From positions 1-30,341 of the forward strand of contig HF993168.1 in the NCBI GenBank assembly GCA_000436795.1: DNA of 30,341 nt, in the 5' to 3' direction. Shown here in pieces: positions 15,944 through 24,920 of this stretch; position 1 is the first letter of the stretch; the number at the start of each line of letters is the position of its first letter. Below the pieces are notes generated by a model, which was not told where the DNA came from, did not search any database, and saw only the letters and a list, made by a program, of their open reading frames with translations. The translations under genes were made by a program, and so were the position numbers. The DNA is from Bacteroides sp. CAG:1076. Lineage in GTDB: Bacteria; Bacteroidota; Bacteroidia; Bacteroidales; Bacteroidaceae.

Positions 15944-18900
15944 TTAGAAGGATAAGGATGCTCCGAACATAACTTTTTTTGCATTGGGGAAATATCCGCG
16001 GTCAACACCGATACTGTTGTTGTCGCTGGCACTTGCTTCCGGATCCATACCCGGATAGCTGGTGACGGTGAAGAAATCTTCCAGTGAAATAGACAAGCGT
16101 AAGTTGGTAATACCACACTTGCTCATAAGGTTTTTCGGGAATGTATATCCTAACTGAAGCTGTTTTACTTTCATGTATGAGCCATCAAATACCATCATGT
16201 CGCTGCACCAGAAATTGGTGTTTGTGGTCTGGTAGTAAGCAGAAGGATATTTGGCGGAAACGTTCGAGCTGCTCCAGCGGTTGTCTGCAAACTCGGCAAG
16301 TCGGTTGGTTGTTGGACGGTCCGGACGACGGCAGCCGTAAAGTACATCGTTTCCTACAGAGCCGTTGATGAATGCTGTGAAGTCGAAACCTTTATATTCC
16401 AGATTGAGTGTAACACCGTATGTAAAGTCGGGTATAGCACTTCCAATCATGGTCATATCGTTGGTATTTATCGCTCCATCTCCGTTGACATCGACAATGT
16501 TTACATCTCCGTCTGCTGTCAGGCCGTTGGTTTTATAACCTCTGAAGTACCATACAGGATATCCTTTTTCGAATGCGGTAGTGGTATTCCAGCTCATCAG
16601 ACTTAAACCGCTGATACGGTCGATAGATGGATCCAGATACGTTACTTCGTTGTGTAATGTCGATAAGTTGGCGTTGATGCTGTAATTGAAATCACCGATG
16701 TTGCTTCTCCAGCCTAAATCGAATTCAAATCCTTTATTCAGTACATTACCACCGTTGATAGGCGAAGCTGTATTTCCTGCTTCAAGTGCCGGAGTATTTT
16801 GTGTAATCAGATTTTTGGTCTTTTTATGGAAATAGTCGAATCCGAAACTTAAACGGTCATTGAATGCACGTAAGTCTACTCCTAAGTCGATTTGTTCGCT
16901 GGTTTCCCACGTAAGATTGTAATTGCCCAGTGAAGACGGACGTGCTGCCGTAACATAACTGCCATCTGCCAGTGGATAAAGGTAAGAAGCATTGATGTAT
17001 GCCCATGTAAGATAGCTTAGGCCTGAGCCTGAAGAAGCGATATTGGAAGCATACGAGTAATTCTGAAGGTTACTCAAACTACCGTTCTGTCCCCAACTGC
17101 CACGTATTTTTAAGTAAGATATAGGAGTATTTTGCGGGAACCAGTTCTCACGGGTAATCACCCAACCTAATGAGAAAGCAGGAAAGACTCCCCATCTTTT
17201 ATCTCTTGGAAGTATTGAAAGTCCGGCACCATCACAACGCAGAGTTGCTTCAAACAGGTATTTGTTGTCGTAATCATAGTTGACACGACCGAAGAAGGAT
17301 GCCTTGCGGTCTGTTAAAGTGGTACCGCCAACGTTTGAACCTGCCTGAGAGGATACGAAGTCTAAGTCTGCAAATGATTCCTCATCTTTCAGCAGTGGAT
17401 AGCCGGATGCATTGACTGTCTTGTATTCGTATTGTGATACGGCTGTACCTACCATAACGGTAAAATTATTTTTATTGATGCTTTTGTTGTAGGATGCAAA
17501 GTTTTCCCATTGCCAGTAGGTTGTTGTCGCATCGGCATCACTTACAGAAGGAGTACTGTTGTTCATTTCAGAATTATAGTAGAATCCGGGTTTGTAGACA
17601 TGTGCATTGTATTGGTTGAACCGGATTCCTAAACGGGATGTAAATACAAATCCTTTAAACGGAGTGATATCCAAAGCGATATTACCGATCATGGAGCTGT
17701 TGGTTGTTTCTGTCTGCATCAGGTTTCTTTGTACTAAAGGATTGATACATTCTCCGGTTACATAATTGGATATACCGTAGTAATTTCCGTTTTCATCCGT
17801 CATGAGGTCATGACCTGCATCGATCAGGTTTTGTACGTGAGCCGGCAGTGCGCTTCCTGCATCATAAACTACAGGAGTTAACGGGTCCATCATCAGGGCG
17901 TTGGAGATTACTCCTCGTGATTCATCATTCTGGCTGATAGAAGAACGGATGGAACGGTTGAATTGGAGATTGCTGCTGATTTTCAACCATTTCTTTGCTT
18001 GAACACTACCGTTGAACATACCTGAGTACCGTTTGTAGTTATCTTGATCTCCCACAACGATACCTTCCTGGTTCAGATAGGAGAGAGAGGCCAGGTAGGT
18101 CATTTTATCATTACCTCCAGAAATAGACAGGTTGTGTTTCATCATGGGAGCATTTTCGAATGTTTCATCTATCCAGTTGGTATTGATTCCGTTGTCGGTA
18201 ACCTCTGAACTGATGAGCTGTGCTTCCTGCATATAATCCAGATATTGTCTTCCGTTCATCATTTTGGAGGTCTTTCCTAAGCTCTGGATTGTATACTGGA
18301 AGTTGTAATCTATTTGGGTACGTCCTGATTTTCCACTTTTTGTAGTGATCAGGATAACGCCATTACCTCCTTCTGCACCGTATATGGCAGCAGATGCTCC
18401 GTCTTTTAGAACTTCCATACTGGCTATGTTGTTGGGCTCCAGTGTACTGATATCGGTGGTACGTAAACCGTCTACAATAAATAGTGGTTCGGAATTACCG
18501 TTGGAGCTGTAACCGCGGACACGGATTTTCATAGATTCACCCGGGGCTCCTGAAGAAGATAATACCTGTACACCTGAAGTTTTACCTTGCAAGGCTTGTT
18601 CCGGACGTGTATTTGTGCTTCTTAAAATGTCGTCTGTTTTTACTGAAGAAATAGCTCCTGTTACAACACTCTTTTTTTGAACGCTGTAACCTACTACGAT
18701 GACTTCATCAAGTGATTGGTTGTCTTCTGCTAATTTGATGTTCATGGTAGGAGCTGCTGTTTTTTCTTGTGTTATGTAACCGATATAAGAAAAAACAAGA
18801 ATCGAATTTTCGGGAACAGTCAGTGTGAAATTTCCCTCTAAGTCGCTAATGGTACCATTGGTCGTACCTTTTTGAAGAATAGATGCACCAATGACAGGTG

Positions 18901-19018
18901 CGTTTAGATTATCCACTATAGTTCCTTTTACGTGAACTTGTGCATGTAGGGTTACCCACAAAGATGATAACAAGGCCCAAAGGAATAGCCTTTTCAGTAA
19001 TAAATTAAAGTTTTTCAT
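15944..19018 (-). CDS. SusC-like TonB-dependent oligosaccharide transporter (complete)
   Basis: Outer membrane transporter importing oligosaccharides with its SusD partner. The 1024-residue product has a signal peptide (to about residue 26), a carboxypeptidase-D regulatory-like domain (about 29-100: VKGTIVDNLNAPVIGASI), a TonB box DEVIVVGY (104-111), a plug domain (about 115-235, ending VILITTKSGKSG) and a barrel ending in LSF. The C-terminal stretch includes MKVKQLQLGYTFPKN and a terminal Phe, the normal outer-membrane insertion signal. This is the intact counterpart for judging the truncated SusC at 27367. Promoter and phased repeats lie just upstream. It is the first gene of the PUL operon, and the regulator gene ends 172 bp upstream on the same strand. 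Confidence 0.97.
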   Translation of the reverse strand: MKNFNLLLKRLFLWALLSSLWVTLHAQVHVKGTIVDNLNAPVIGASILQKGTTNGTISDLEGNFTLTVPENSILVFSYIGYITQEKTAAPTMNIKLAEDNQSLDEVIVVGYSVQKKSVVTGAISSVKTDDILRSTNTRPEQALQGKTSGVQVLSSSGAPGESMKIRVRGYSSNGNSEPLFIVDGLRTTDISTLEPNNIASMEVLKDGASAAIYGAEGGNGVILITTKSGKSGRTQIDYNFQYTIQSLGKTSKMMNGRQYLDYMQEAQLISSEVTDNGINTNWIDETFENAPMMKHNLSISGGNDKMTYLASLSYLNQEGIVVGDQDNYKRYSGMFNGSVQAKKWLKISSNLQFNRSIRSSISQNDESRGVISNALMMDPLTPVVYDAGSALPAHVQNLIDAGHDLMTDENGNYYGISNYVTGECINPLVQRNLMQTETTNSSMIGNIALDITPFKGFVFTSRLGIRFNQYNAHVYKPGFYYNSEMNNSTPSVSDADATTTYWQWENFASYNKSINKNNFTVMVGTAVSQYEYKTVNASGYPLLKDEESFADLDFVSSQAGSNVGGTTLTDRKASFFGRVNYDYDNKYLFEATLRCDGAGLSILPRDKRWGVFPAFSLGWVITRENWFPQNTPISYLKIRGSWGQNGSLSNLQNYSYASNIASSGSGLSYLTWAYINASYLYPLADGSYVTAARPSSLGNYNLTWETSEQIDLGVDLRAFNDRLSFGFDYFHKKTKNLITQNTPALEAGNTASPINGGNVLNKGFEFDLGWRSNIGDFNYSINANLSTLHNEVTYLDPSIDRISGLSLMSWNTTTAFEKGYPVWYFRGYKTNGLTADGDVNIVDVNGDGAINTNDMTMIGSAIPDFTYGVTLNLEYKGFDFTAFINGSVGNDVLYGCRRPDRPTTNRLAEFADNRWSSSNVSAKYPSAYYQTTNTNFWCSDMMVFDGSYMKVKQLQLGYTFPKNLMSKCGITNLRLSISLEDFFTVTSYPGMDPEASASDNNSIGVDRGYFPNAKKVMFGASLSF

Positions 19019-19055
19019 AAAAATAGTTTTAAAGGTTTTATCAATTGCGGATAAA

Positions 19056-19063
19056 CAAAATTA
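19056..19063 (-). promoter_or_regulatory. Promoter -7 box of the susC operon
   Basis: The minus strand reads TAATTTTG, an exact TAnnTTTG match, 37 bp before the susC ATG. A 10-bp palindrome ATAAGCTTAT (19064-19073) directly abuts it. No TTTG -33 element is evident at the expected distance, which would suit an activator-dependent promoter. Confidence 0.7.
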
Positions 19064-19090
19064 ATAAGCTTATACGTTTATTGTATTCGC

Positions 19091-19120
19091 TGGTAAATGC
19101 TATGGTAAGTTGTTTAGTAA
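19091..19120. promoter_or_regulatory. Three phased direct repeats upstream of the susC promoter, candidate activator site
   Basis: TGGTAA at 19091-19096, TGGTAA at 19103-19108 and TAGTAA at 19115-19120 recur at an exact 12-nt period. On the susC strand they read TTACTA, TTACCA, TTACCA and lie just upstream of where the -33 region should be. The arrangement fits an activator binding repeats near -45 to -75; the adjacent regulator is the obvious candidate, by inference. Confidence 0.5.
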
Positions 19121-19190
19121 CCTTTAAAATCTATTTATTGTTGAAAATTAATGTTTTATGTTTTAAATATGGTAAAAATACATAGTAGGT

Positions 19191-20912
19191 TTATATGATA
19201 TTGGTTTCTTTTTGTGCAGAAAATTCAAACAAAATCTTACCTAATTGGCGGACTCTGTCCGGAAAGTTTTCGTTCGATTCAATAGCCCGGCTTCTCATTT
19301 TCAGTCGGGCATTGTACACCGTTTGAGGGGAGAGGTGCAAAAATTCTGCTATTTTGGTGCTGCTGGTTATACCCAGTTTGACCAGTGCGTAAATACGGAG
19401 ATCGGTATTCATCAGCTCACCTTTTTTGAGTGAGATTCTTTCTTCTGGTTTTAACAATTGGTTGAAATCATTGATAAAGTTAGGATAAATCTTTAAAAAA
19501 GTAATATCGAACTTATGATATAAATCTTGTATCTCATGAGTGATTGATTCGTCTGTGGGATCATTCTGTCTCATCAGTTCTTCATACTGCTTGGTTTGTA
19601 GTTTTCGGTATGTTGCCTTACGGATGTCTTGAATTTTGGTTATGTAACTGGAGCAAATGGTAAATAGCGTACCTATGTATGTTTCTTTGATATAATTTGC
19701 TTCTAACATCTGTTCTGTAATAATCCCCATTTTCTTGTTCGCTTTTTGTAAGTCCTGATTACTGATAGCTAAAGTATCGTAAAGATGCTTCATTTGTTCT
19801 ACATTTTTATCAAGTTCTTCATTCTTTTTTTGCAGTTCTCTTTTTGAATGAGTTTGTTTTCGGAGAAGGATATAGATGTAAGCACTGCTGATACATAAAA
19901 TAATGAAAAAGCAGACAAGGGCAATAGTGTATTTTTGATTGGCTTGTTCTTTAGCTTTCGATAACTGTCGCATTTTATCTACCGTGTTTTGTAAGGCAAT
20001 CATGAAGTTGTTTGTTCTTGTCCGGCTGGGATATTCTTCCTGACTGTCTACAACATAGTGAATGTAGTTATAAGCATATGCGAATTTGTTTAGCTTATAG
20101 GCTTCTTGTGTTAATATCATGATTGAAGGGCTGTCACGGTTTACATTCTTTATGTCGGTGATAGCTGATAGGGCTAAATATTTGATGCATTCTTTAGAGT
20201 GTGTCTTTATTAGGAGGTAACTTAGCGCAAAGGTAAAGTGGGGGTACCACGGGTCAGAATCGTTTAATTGGGCAATCTTCTTTCTGAGCATTGAAATTGT
20301 TTGTGGTATGAGTTCGTTGTTGGTCTTGAGTTTGTAAAAATTAGCCCAAATATGATAGGGACTGTCTGGTAAGGAGTCGAGTGCCAATATAGAATCACAG
20401 TTCTGAGAGATTTTGTTTTCACAATTATTGTTGTAGAGTTCTTCCTGATGGGACAGATTGTATATCTTTTGTGTATAATATTTTAATTTGGTCGATCTGT
20501 CCATGGGGTAACGCCCCGCTTGTTGCAAGCATGTGTCTGCTGCATTCAGCATGCCGGTTGCTGCATAAATGTACGATTTTTCGATGAGGGATTCTTGCAG
20601 CCAGTCTGTCCGTCGCATTTTATGTGCAAGTTCGATGTTCTTGTTTAAATAGACTAAAGCGGAATCACTGATATAGGTCTTGTAGGCCTCGTATAGCAGG
20701 CGGTTGATTGGGTAAATGTCTTCGGGATATTGTCCATGCTTGAGTTTAGCCTTAAAATTCAGGATCTCGTTGTCTAAATTCTTTTTAAAGCTGTCTTTGT
20801 ATTTCAGAATAGAATCAACTTTATAGAAATAATAGTCCATATTTTCTGTTTGTGCATTTGAAGGCAAGTAGCACAACGAGAGCATATATAGAGATAATAA
20901 TAGTTTTTTCAT
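19191..20912 (-). CDS. Membrane-spanning one-component regulator, DUF6377/SusR-like
   Basis: Predicted PUL activator. The 573-residue product has a signal peptide (to about residue 21), a helical TPR-like periplasmic region (about 25-310), one transmembrane helix (about 328-350), a coiled-coil (about 352-405) and a cytoplasmic C-terminal region with a helix-turn-helix (about 510-545: LRIYALVKLGITSSTKIAEF followed by SPQTVYNARLKMR). This layout lets a periplasmic ligand control DNA binding without a phosphorelay. It precedes susC on the same strand, as in many Bacteroides PULs. The start is the ATG at 20912 (MKKLLLSLYML, a good signal peptide). A longer reading from a TTG at 20945 is rejected because it lies upstream of the promoter's -7 box. 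Confidence 0.88.
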   Translation of the reverse strand: MKKLLLSLYMLSLCYLPSNAQTENMDYYFYKVDSILKYKDSFKKNLDNEILNFKAKLKHGQYPEDIYPINRLLYEAYKTYISDSALVYLNKNIELAHKMRRTDWLQESLIEKSYIYAATGMLNAADTCLQQAGRYPMDRSTKLKYYTQKIYNLSHQEELYNNNCENKISQNCDSILALDSLPDSPYHIWANFYKLKTNNELIPQTISMLRKKIAQLNDSDPWYPHFTFALSYLLIKTHSKECIKYLALSAITDIKNVNRDSPSIMILTQEAYKLNKFAYAYNYIHYVVDSQEEYPSRTRTNNFMIALQNTVDKMRQLSKAKEQANQKYTIALVCFFIILCISSAYIYILLRKQTHSKRELQKKNEELDKNVEQMKHLYDTLAISNQDLQKANKKMGIITEQMLEANYIKETYIGTLFTICSSYITKIQDIRKATYRKLQTKQYEELMRQNDPTDESITHEIQDLYHKFDITFLKIYPNFINDFNQLLKPEERISLKKGELMNTDLRIYALVKLGITSSTKIAEFLHLSPQTVYNARLKMRSRAIESNENFPDRVRQLGKILFEFSAQKETNII

Positions 20913-20934
20913 TATATTAGTGTGTTGGTCTGTG

Positions 20935-20942
20935 CAAAGATA
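20935..20942 (-). promoter_or_regulatory. Promoter -7 box of the regulator gene
   Basis: The minus strand reads TATCTTTG, an exact TAnnTTTG match 22 bp before the ATG at 20912, implying a very short leader. It overrules the in-frame TTG at 20945. Confidence 0.65.
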
Positions 20943-21053
20943 CAATTACACCGAGAATCTCTAATCAAAATTTCTATGGAAATTAAGGCAATTATTTTAA
21001 AAATGGAACTCTTATTATGTTTTTAGCTGATAGATTTTTAAATGTTGGGGCTT

Positions 21054-21067
21054 ATATCTTCAGATAT
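21054..21067. promoter_or_regulatory. 14-bp near-palindrome in the regulator / CE1 divergent region
   Basis: ATATCT (21054-21059) and AGATAT (21062-21067) form a perfect inverted repeat with a 2-nt centre, roughly midway between the two divergent promoters (20935-20942 and 21155-21162). It could be an operator, but AT-rich composition makes chance possible. The rest of 20946-21154 shows nothing further. Confidence 0.35.
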
Positions 21068-21154
21068 GGAGTAATATTAACGGATTTATCTGATTTTTGT
21101 ATAATACCTTAAAGAGATGTTTCTGGATGTGTAACATTGGATAAAAGAAAATTG

Positions 21155-21162
21155 TAATTTTG
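21155..21162 (+). promoter_or_regulatory. Promoter -7 box of the CE1-GH3 operon
   Basis: TAATTTTG matches TAnnTTTG exactly, 47 bp before the ATG at 21210. No clear TTTG -33 element is seen at standard spacing. Confidence 0.65.
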
Positions 21163-21194
21163 AAAAACAAAAGATAGATAGAGTAATTCTCTAA

Positions 21195-22406
<1,212 letters not shown>

Positions 22407-22418
22407 ATAACGAATACT

Positions 22419-24755
22419 ATGAAAAAAATGCGGAATCGCATGACTTATGCCGTTCTTTCGGCAGGAGTGATTGCTTTGGCTTTGTCCGGCTGTTCCAGTG
22501 CACAGAAGTGGCAGGAAGAGTCTAAGGGTATTTACACACTGGTAAAACAAGAGGGGGGAGCTACATTGGGATATGCTCCTCAGTCGGGGATAAAGCTGAT
22601 AGAAGCTAACGGCTATGCGTTTAAGGACCTGAACCGTAACGGTAAGCTGGATAAGTACGAGGACTGGAGATTGGGCTTTGAGGAGCGGGCACGCGACCTG
22701 GCTGCTCAGTTGTCGGATGAGGAAATTGCCGGTCTGATGCTGTATAGTGCCCATCAGCAGATACCGAGCCTTCAAGATGGGTACGGGCCTTCTACCTACA
22801 ACGGAAAGCCTTTTGCCGAGAGCGGGGCGAAGGCTTCCGATCTGAGTGATGCGCAGAAGAAATTTCTGAAAGATGATAATCTGCGTGCGGTGCTGATAAC
22901 CAAGGTGGAAAGTCCGGCCGTTGCTGCCGAGTGGAGCAACAATGTACAGGCGTATGTGGAAGGTCTGGGACACGGCATACCGGCCAACAACAGTTCGGAC
23001 CCGCGACATGAAACGACTGCAACTGCCGAATATAACTATGGGTCTGGAGGAGAAATCTCACAATGGCCTACTTCACTGGGACTGGCGGCTACCTTTAGTC
23101 CGGAACTGGTAAAGAACTTTGGTAAAATAGCGGCGAAGGAATATCGTGCGCTGGGTATTACCACGGCGCTTTCTCCACAGGTCGATCTGGCTTCCGAGCC
23201 ACGCTGGATGCGCTTCACGGGGACCTTTGGCGGCGATCCGAAGCTGACAACCGATTTGGGAAGGGCTTACATCGATGGCTTCCAGACTTCCGAAGGGGAA
23301 GCTGAGATTGCCGATGGATGGGGCTATGAAAGTGTGGTAACCATGGTGAAACACTGGCCGAGTGGAGGTCCGGAAGAGGGAGGACGCGATGCGCATTATA
23401 ACTTTGGCAAGTATAGTGTTTATCCGGGAAATAACCTGAAAACACATCTTCTTCCTTTTACGGAAGGTGCTTTCAAACTCGACGGACCGACTCATTGTGC
23501 GGGAGCAGTCATGCCGTATTATACCATTTCGTATGGCATCGATCCGTCGGGCAATAATGTGGGCAATAACTTCAGCAAGTATATCATTACCGATTTGTTG
23601 CGCGACAAGTATGGGTACGACGGCATTGTCTGTACCGACTGGGGAGTGACAAATGATAATAAGTCGGTTGGCGGTTTCGGCGGTATGTGCTGGGGAGTGG
23701 AAACGCTGTCTGTAGTCGACCGTCATTACCTGATTCTGAAAGCGGGTGTCGATCAGTTTGGTGGAAATAACGATAAGGGACCTGTGCTGGAAGCTTTTCA
23801 GAAAGGAGTAGAAGAGTTTGGTAAGGAAGCGTGGGAAAAACGTATCCGCGAGTCAGCCCGCCGGTTGCTGATGCCGATGTTCCGTACCGGCCTGTTCGAA
23901 AATCCTTATCTGGATGTCGAGAAGACGAAAGAAATAGTAGGCAACAAAGACTTTATGCGTCAGGGATATGAAGCTCAGGTAAAGTCGCTGGTTATGCTGA
24001 AGAACAAGCAGCATGTATTGCCTGTCAAGGATGCGAAGAAGAAGGTGTACGTTCCGAAGCGTCATTTCCCTTCGTATGTTGAGTTCTTCGGAAATGTTAC
24101 AAAGGATTATTACGATTATCCGATCAATCTCGACTTGGTGAGAAAGTATTATCAGGTGGTCGATACGCCCGAAGAGGCTGATTTTGCGCTTGTCTTTATT
24201 CTGGGTCCGATTACCGGAACGGGATACGATGTGAACGATTGCAAGAAGGGAGGCAATGGATATGTGCCTATCAGTTTGCAATACAATGACTATACCGCGA
24301 CGGAGGCAAGGGCTGTCAGCATTGCCGGAGGTGATGTGAAAGAATCTTTTACCAACCGCAGTTATAAGGGTAAGACGGTGAAGACGGCCAACAAAGATGA
24401 TTTGTTACTGGTACTGAACACGCGTAAACAGATGCACGACAAGCCGGTCATCGTGGCGCTGACAGCTACTCGTCCGATGGTGATGGGAGAATTTGAAAAG
24501 GCTGCCGATGCCATCATTATGAGTTTTGGAACAAGCAACGAGGCGTTTCTCGATATCGTGAGCGGTAAGGCCGAACCTTCTGGCTTGCTGCCTTGTCAGC
24601 TTCCGATAAACATGGAAACGGTGGAAAAACAGCAAGAAGATGTTCCGCGCGATATGATTCCTTACGTCGATTCTGAAGGTCATGCCTACGATTTTGCGTT
24701 CGGTATGAACTGGAAGGGTGTAATCAACGACGAACGTGTACAGAAGTATAAATAA
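22419..24755 (+). CDS. GH3 family lipoprotein with EF-hand-like loop
   Basis: Predicted exo-beta-glycosidase (glucosidase or xylosidase) of 778 residues. The signal ends in a lipobox LSGC (Cys25), so it is membrane-anchored, unlike the periplasmic GH3 at 10475-12826. Residues 70-81, DLNRNGKLDKYE, fit a 12-position EF-hand calcium loop, followed by the GH3 barrel. KHWP at 311-314 is the substrate motif and Asp407 in VCTDWG the nucleophile. The C-terminal alpha/beta domain runs to about 740. No FnIII-like domain is present; the chain ends soon after AFGMNWKGV. It is the second gene of the operon begun by the CE1 esterase and ends at a shared terminator with GH20. Linkage specificity is not evident. 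Confidence 0.92.
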   Translation: MKKMRNRMTYAVLSAGVIALALSGCSSAQKWQEESKGIYTLVKQEGGATLGYAPQSGIKLIEANGYAFKDLNRNGKLDKYEDWRLGFEERARDLAAQLSDEEIAGLMLYSAHQQIPSLQDGYGPSTYNGKPFAESGAKASDLSDAQKKFLKDDNLRAVLITKVESPAVAAEWSNNVQAYVEGLGHGIPANNSSDPRHETTATAEYNYGSGGEISQWPTSLGLAATFSPELVKNFGKIAAKEYRALGITTALSPQVDLASEPRWMRFTGTFGGDPKLTTDLGRAYIDGFQTSEGEAEIADGWGYESVVTMVKHWPSGGPEEGGRDAHYNFGKYSVYPGNNLKTHLLPFTEGAFKLDGPTHCAGAVMPYYTISYGIDPSGNNVGNNFSKYIITDLLRDKYGYDGIVCTDWGVTNDNKSVGGFGGMCWGVETLSVVDRHYLILKAGVDQFGGNNDKGPVLEAFQKGVEEFGKEAWEKRIRESARRLLMPMFRTGLFENPYLDVEKTKEIVGNKDFMRQGYEAQVKSLVMLKNKQHVLPVKDAKKKVYVPKRHFPSYVEFFGNVTKDYYDYPINLDLVRKYYQVVDTPEEADFALVFILGPITGTGYDVNDCKKGGNGYVPISLQYNDYTATEARAVSIAGGDVKESFTNRSYKGKTVKTANKDDLLLVLNTRKQMHDKPVIVALTATRPMVMGEFEKAADAIIMSFGTSNEAFLDIVSGKAEPSGLLPCQLPINMETVEKQQEDVPRDMIPYVDSEGHAYDFAFGMNWKGVINDERVQKYK

Positions 24756-24824
24756 ATAAGGAGTGTCCTGCTGCCGGGATAGCACAGGACGGTGAATCTC
24801 TGACAGGTGAAGGCCTGAACACAA

Positions 24825-24882
24825 AAAAAATCTCCTGCTTTCCGCTTTATCCATCAGGATAAGCTAAAGCAGGAGATTTTTT
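24825..24882. terminator. Bidirectional terminator between GH3 and GH20 (hairpin family member C)
   Basis: Positions 24825-24841 and 24866-24882 are exact reverse complements over 17 bp, with core TCTCCTGCTTT/AAAGCAGGAGA flanked by A and T runs. An inner stem GCTTTATCC/GGATAAGC (24844-24852 with 24857-24864, one bulged T) caps it. It serves both convergent genes. The arms match the hairpin at 10341-10397 closely. Confidence 0.85.
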
Positions 24883-24920
24883 GTTATAACTTATGGATTA
24901 TAAGTTGTCCCGTTAGGCGC

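Noticed and set aside
20913..20945. Earlier TTG start for the regulator
   Set aside because: It lies upstream of the -7 box at 20935-20942, and starting at 20912 gives a clean signal peptide.
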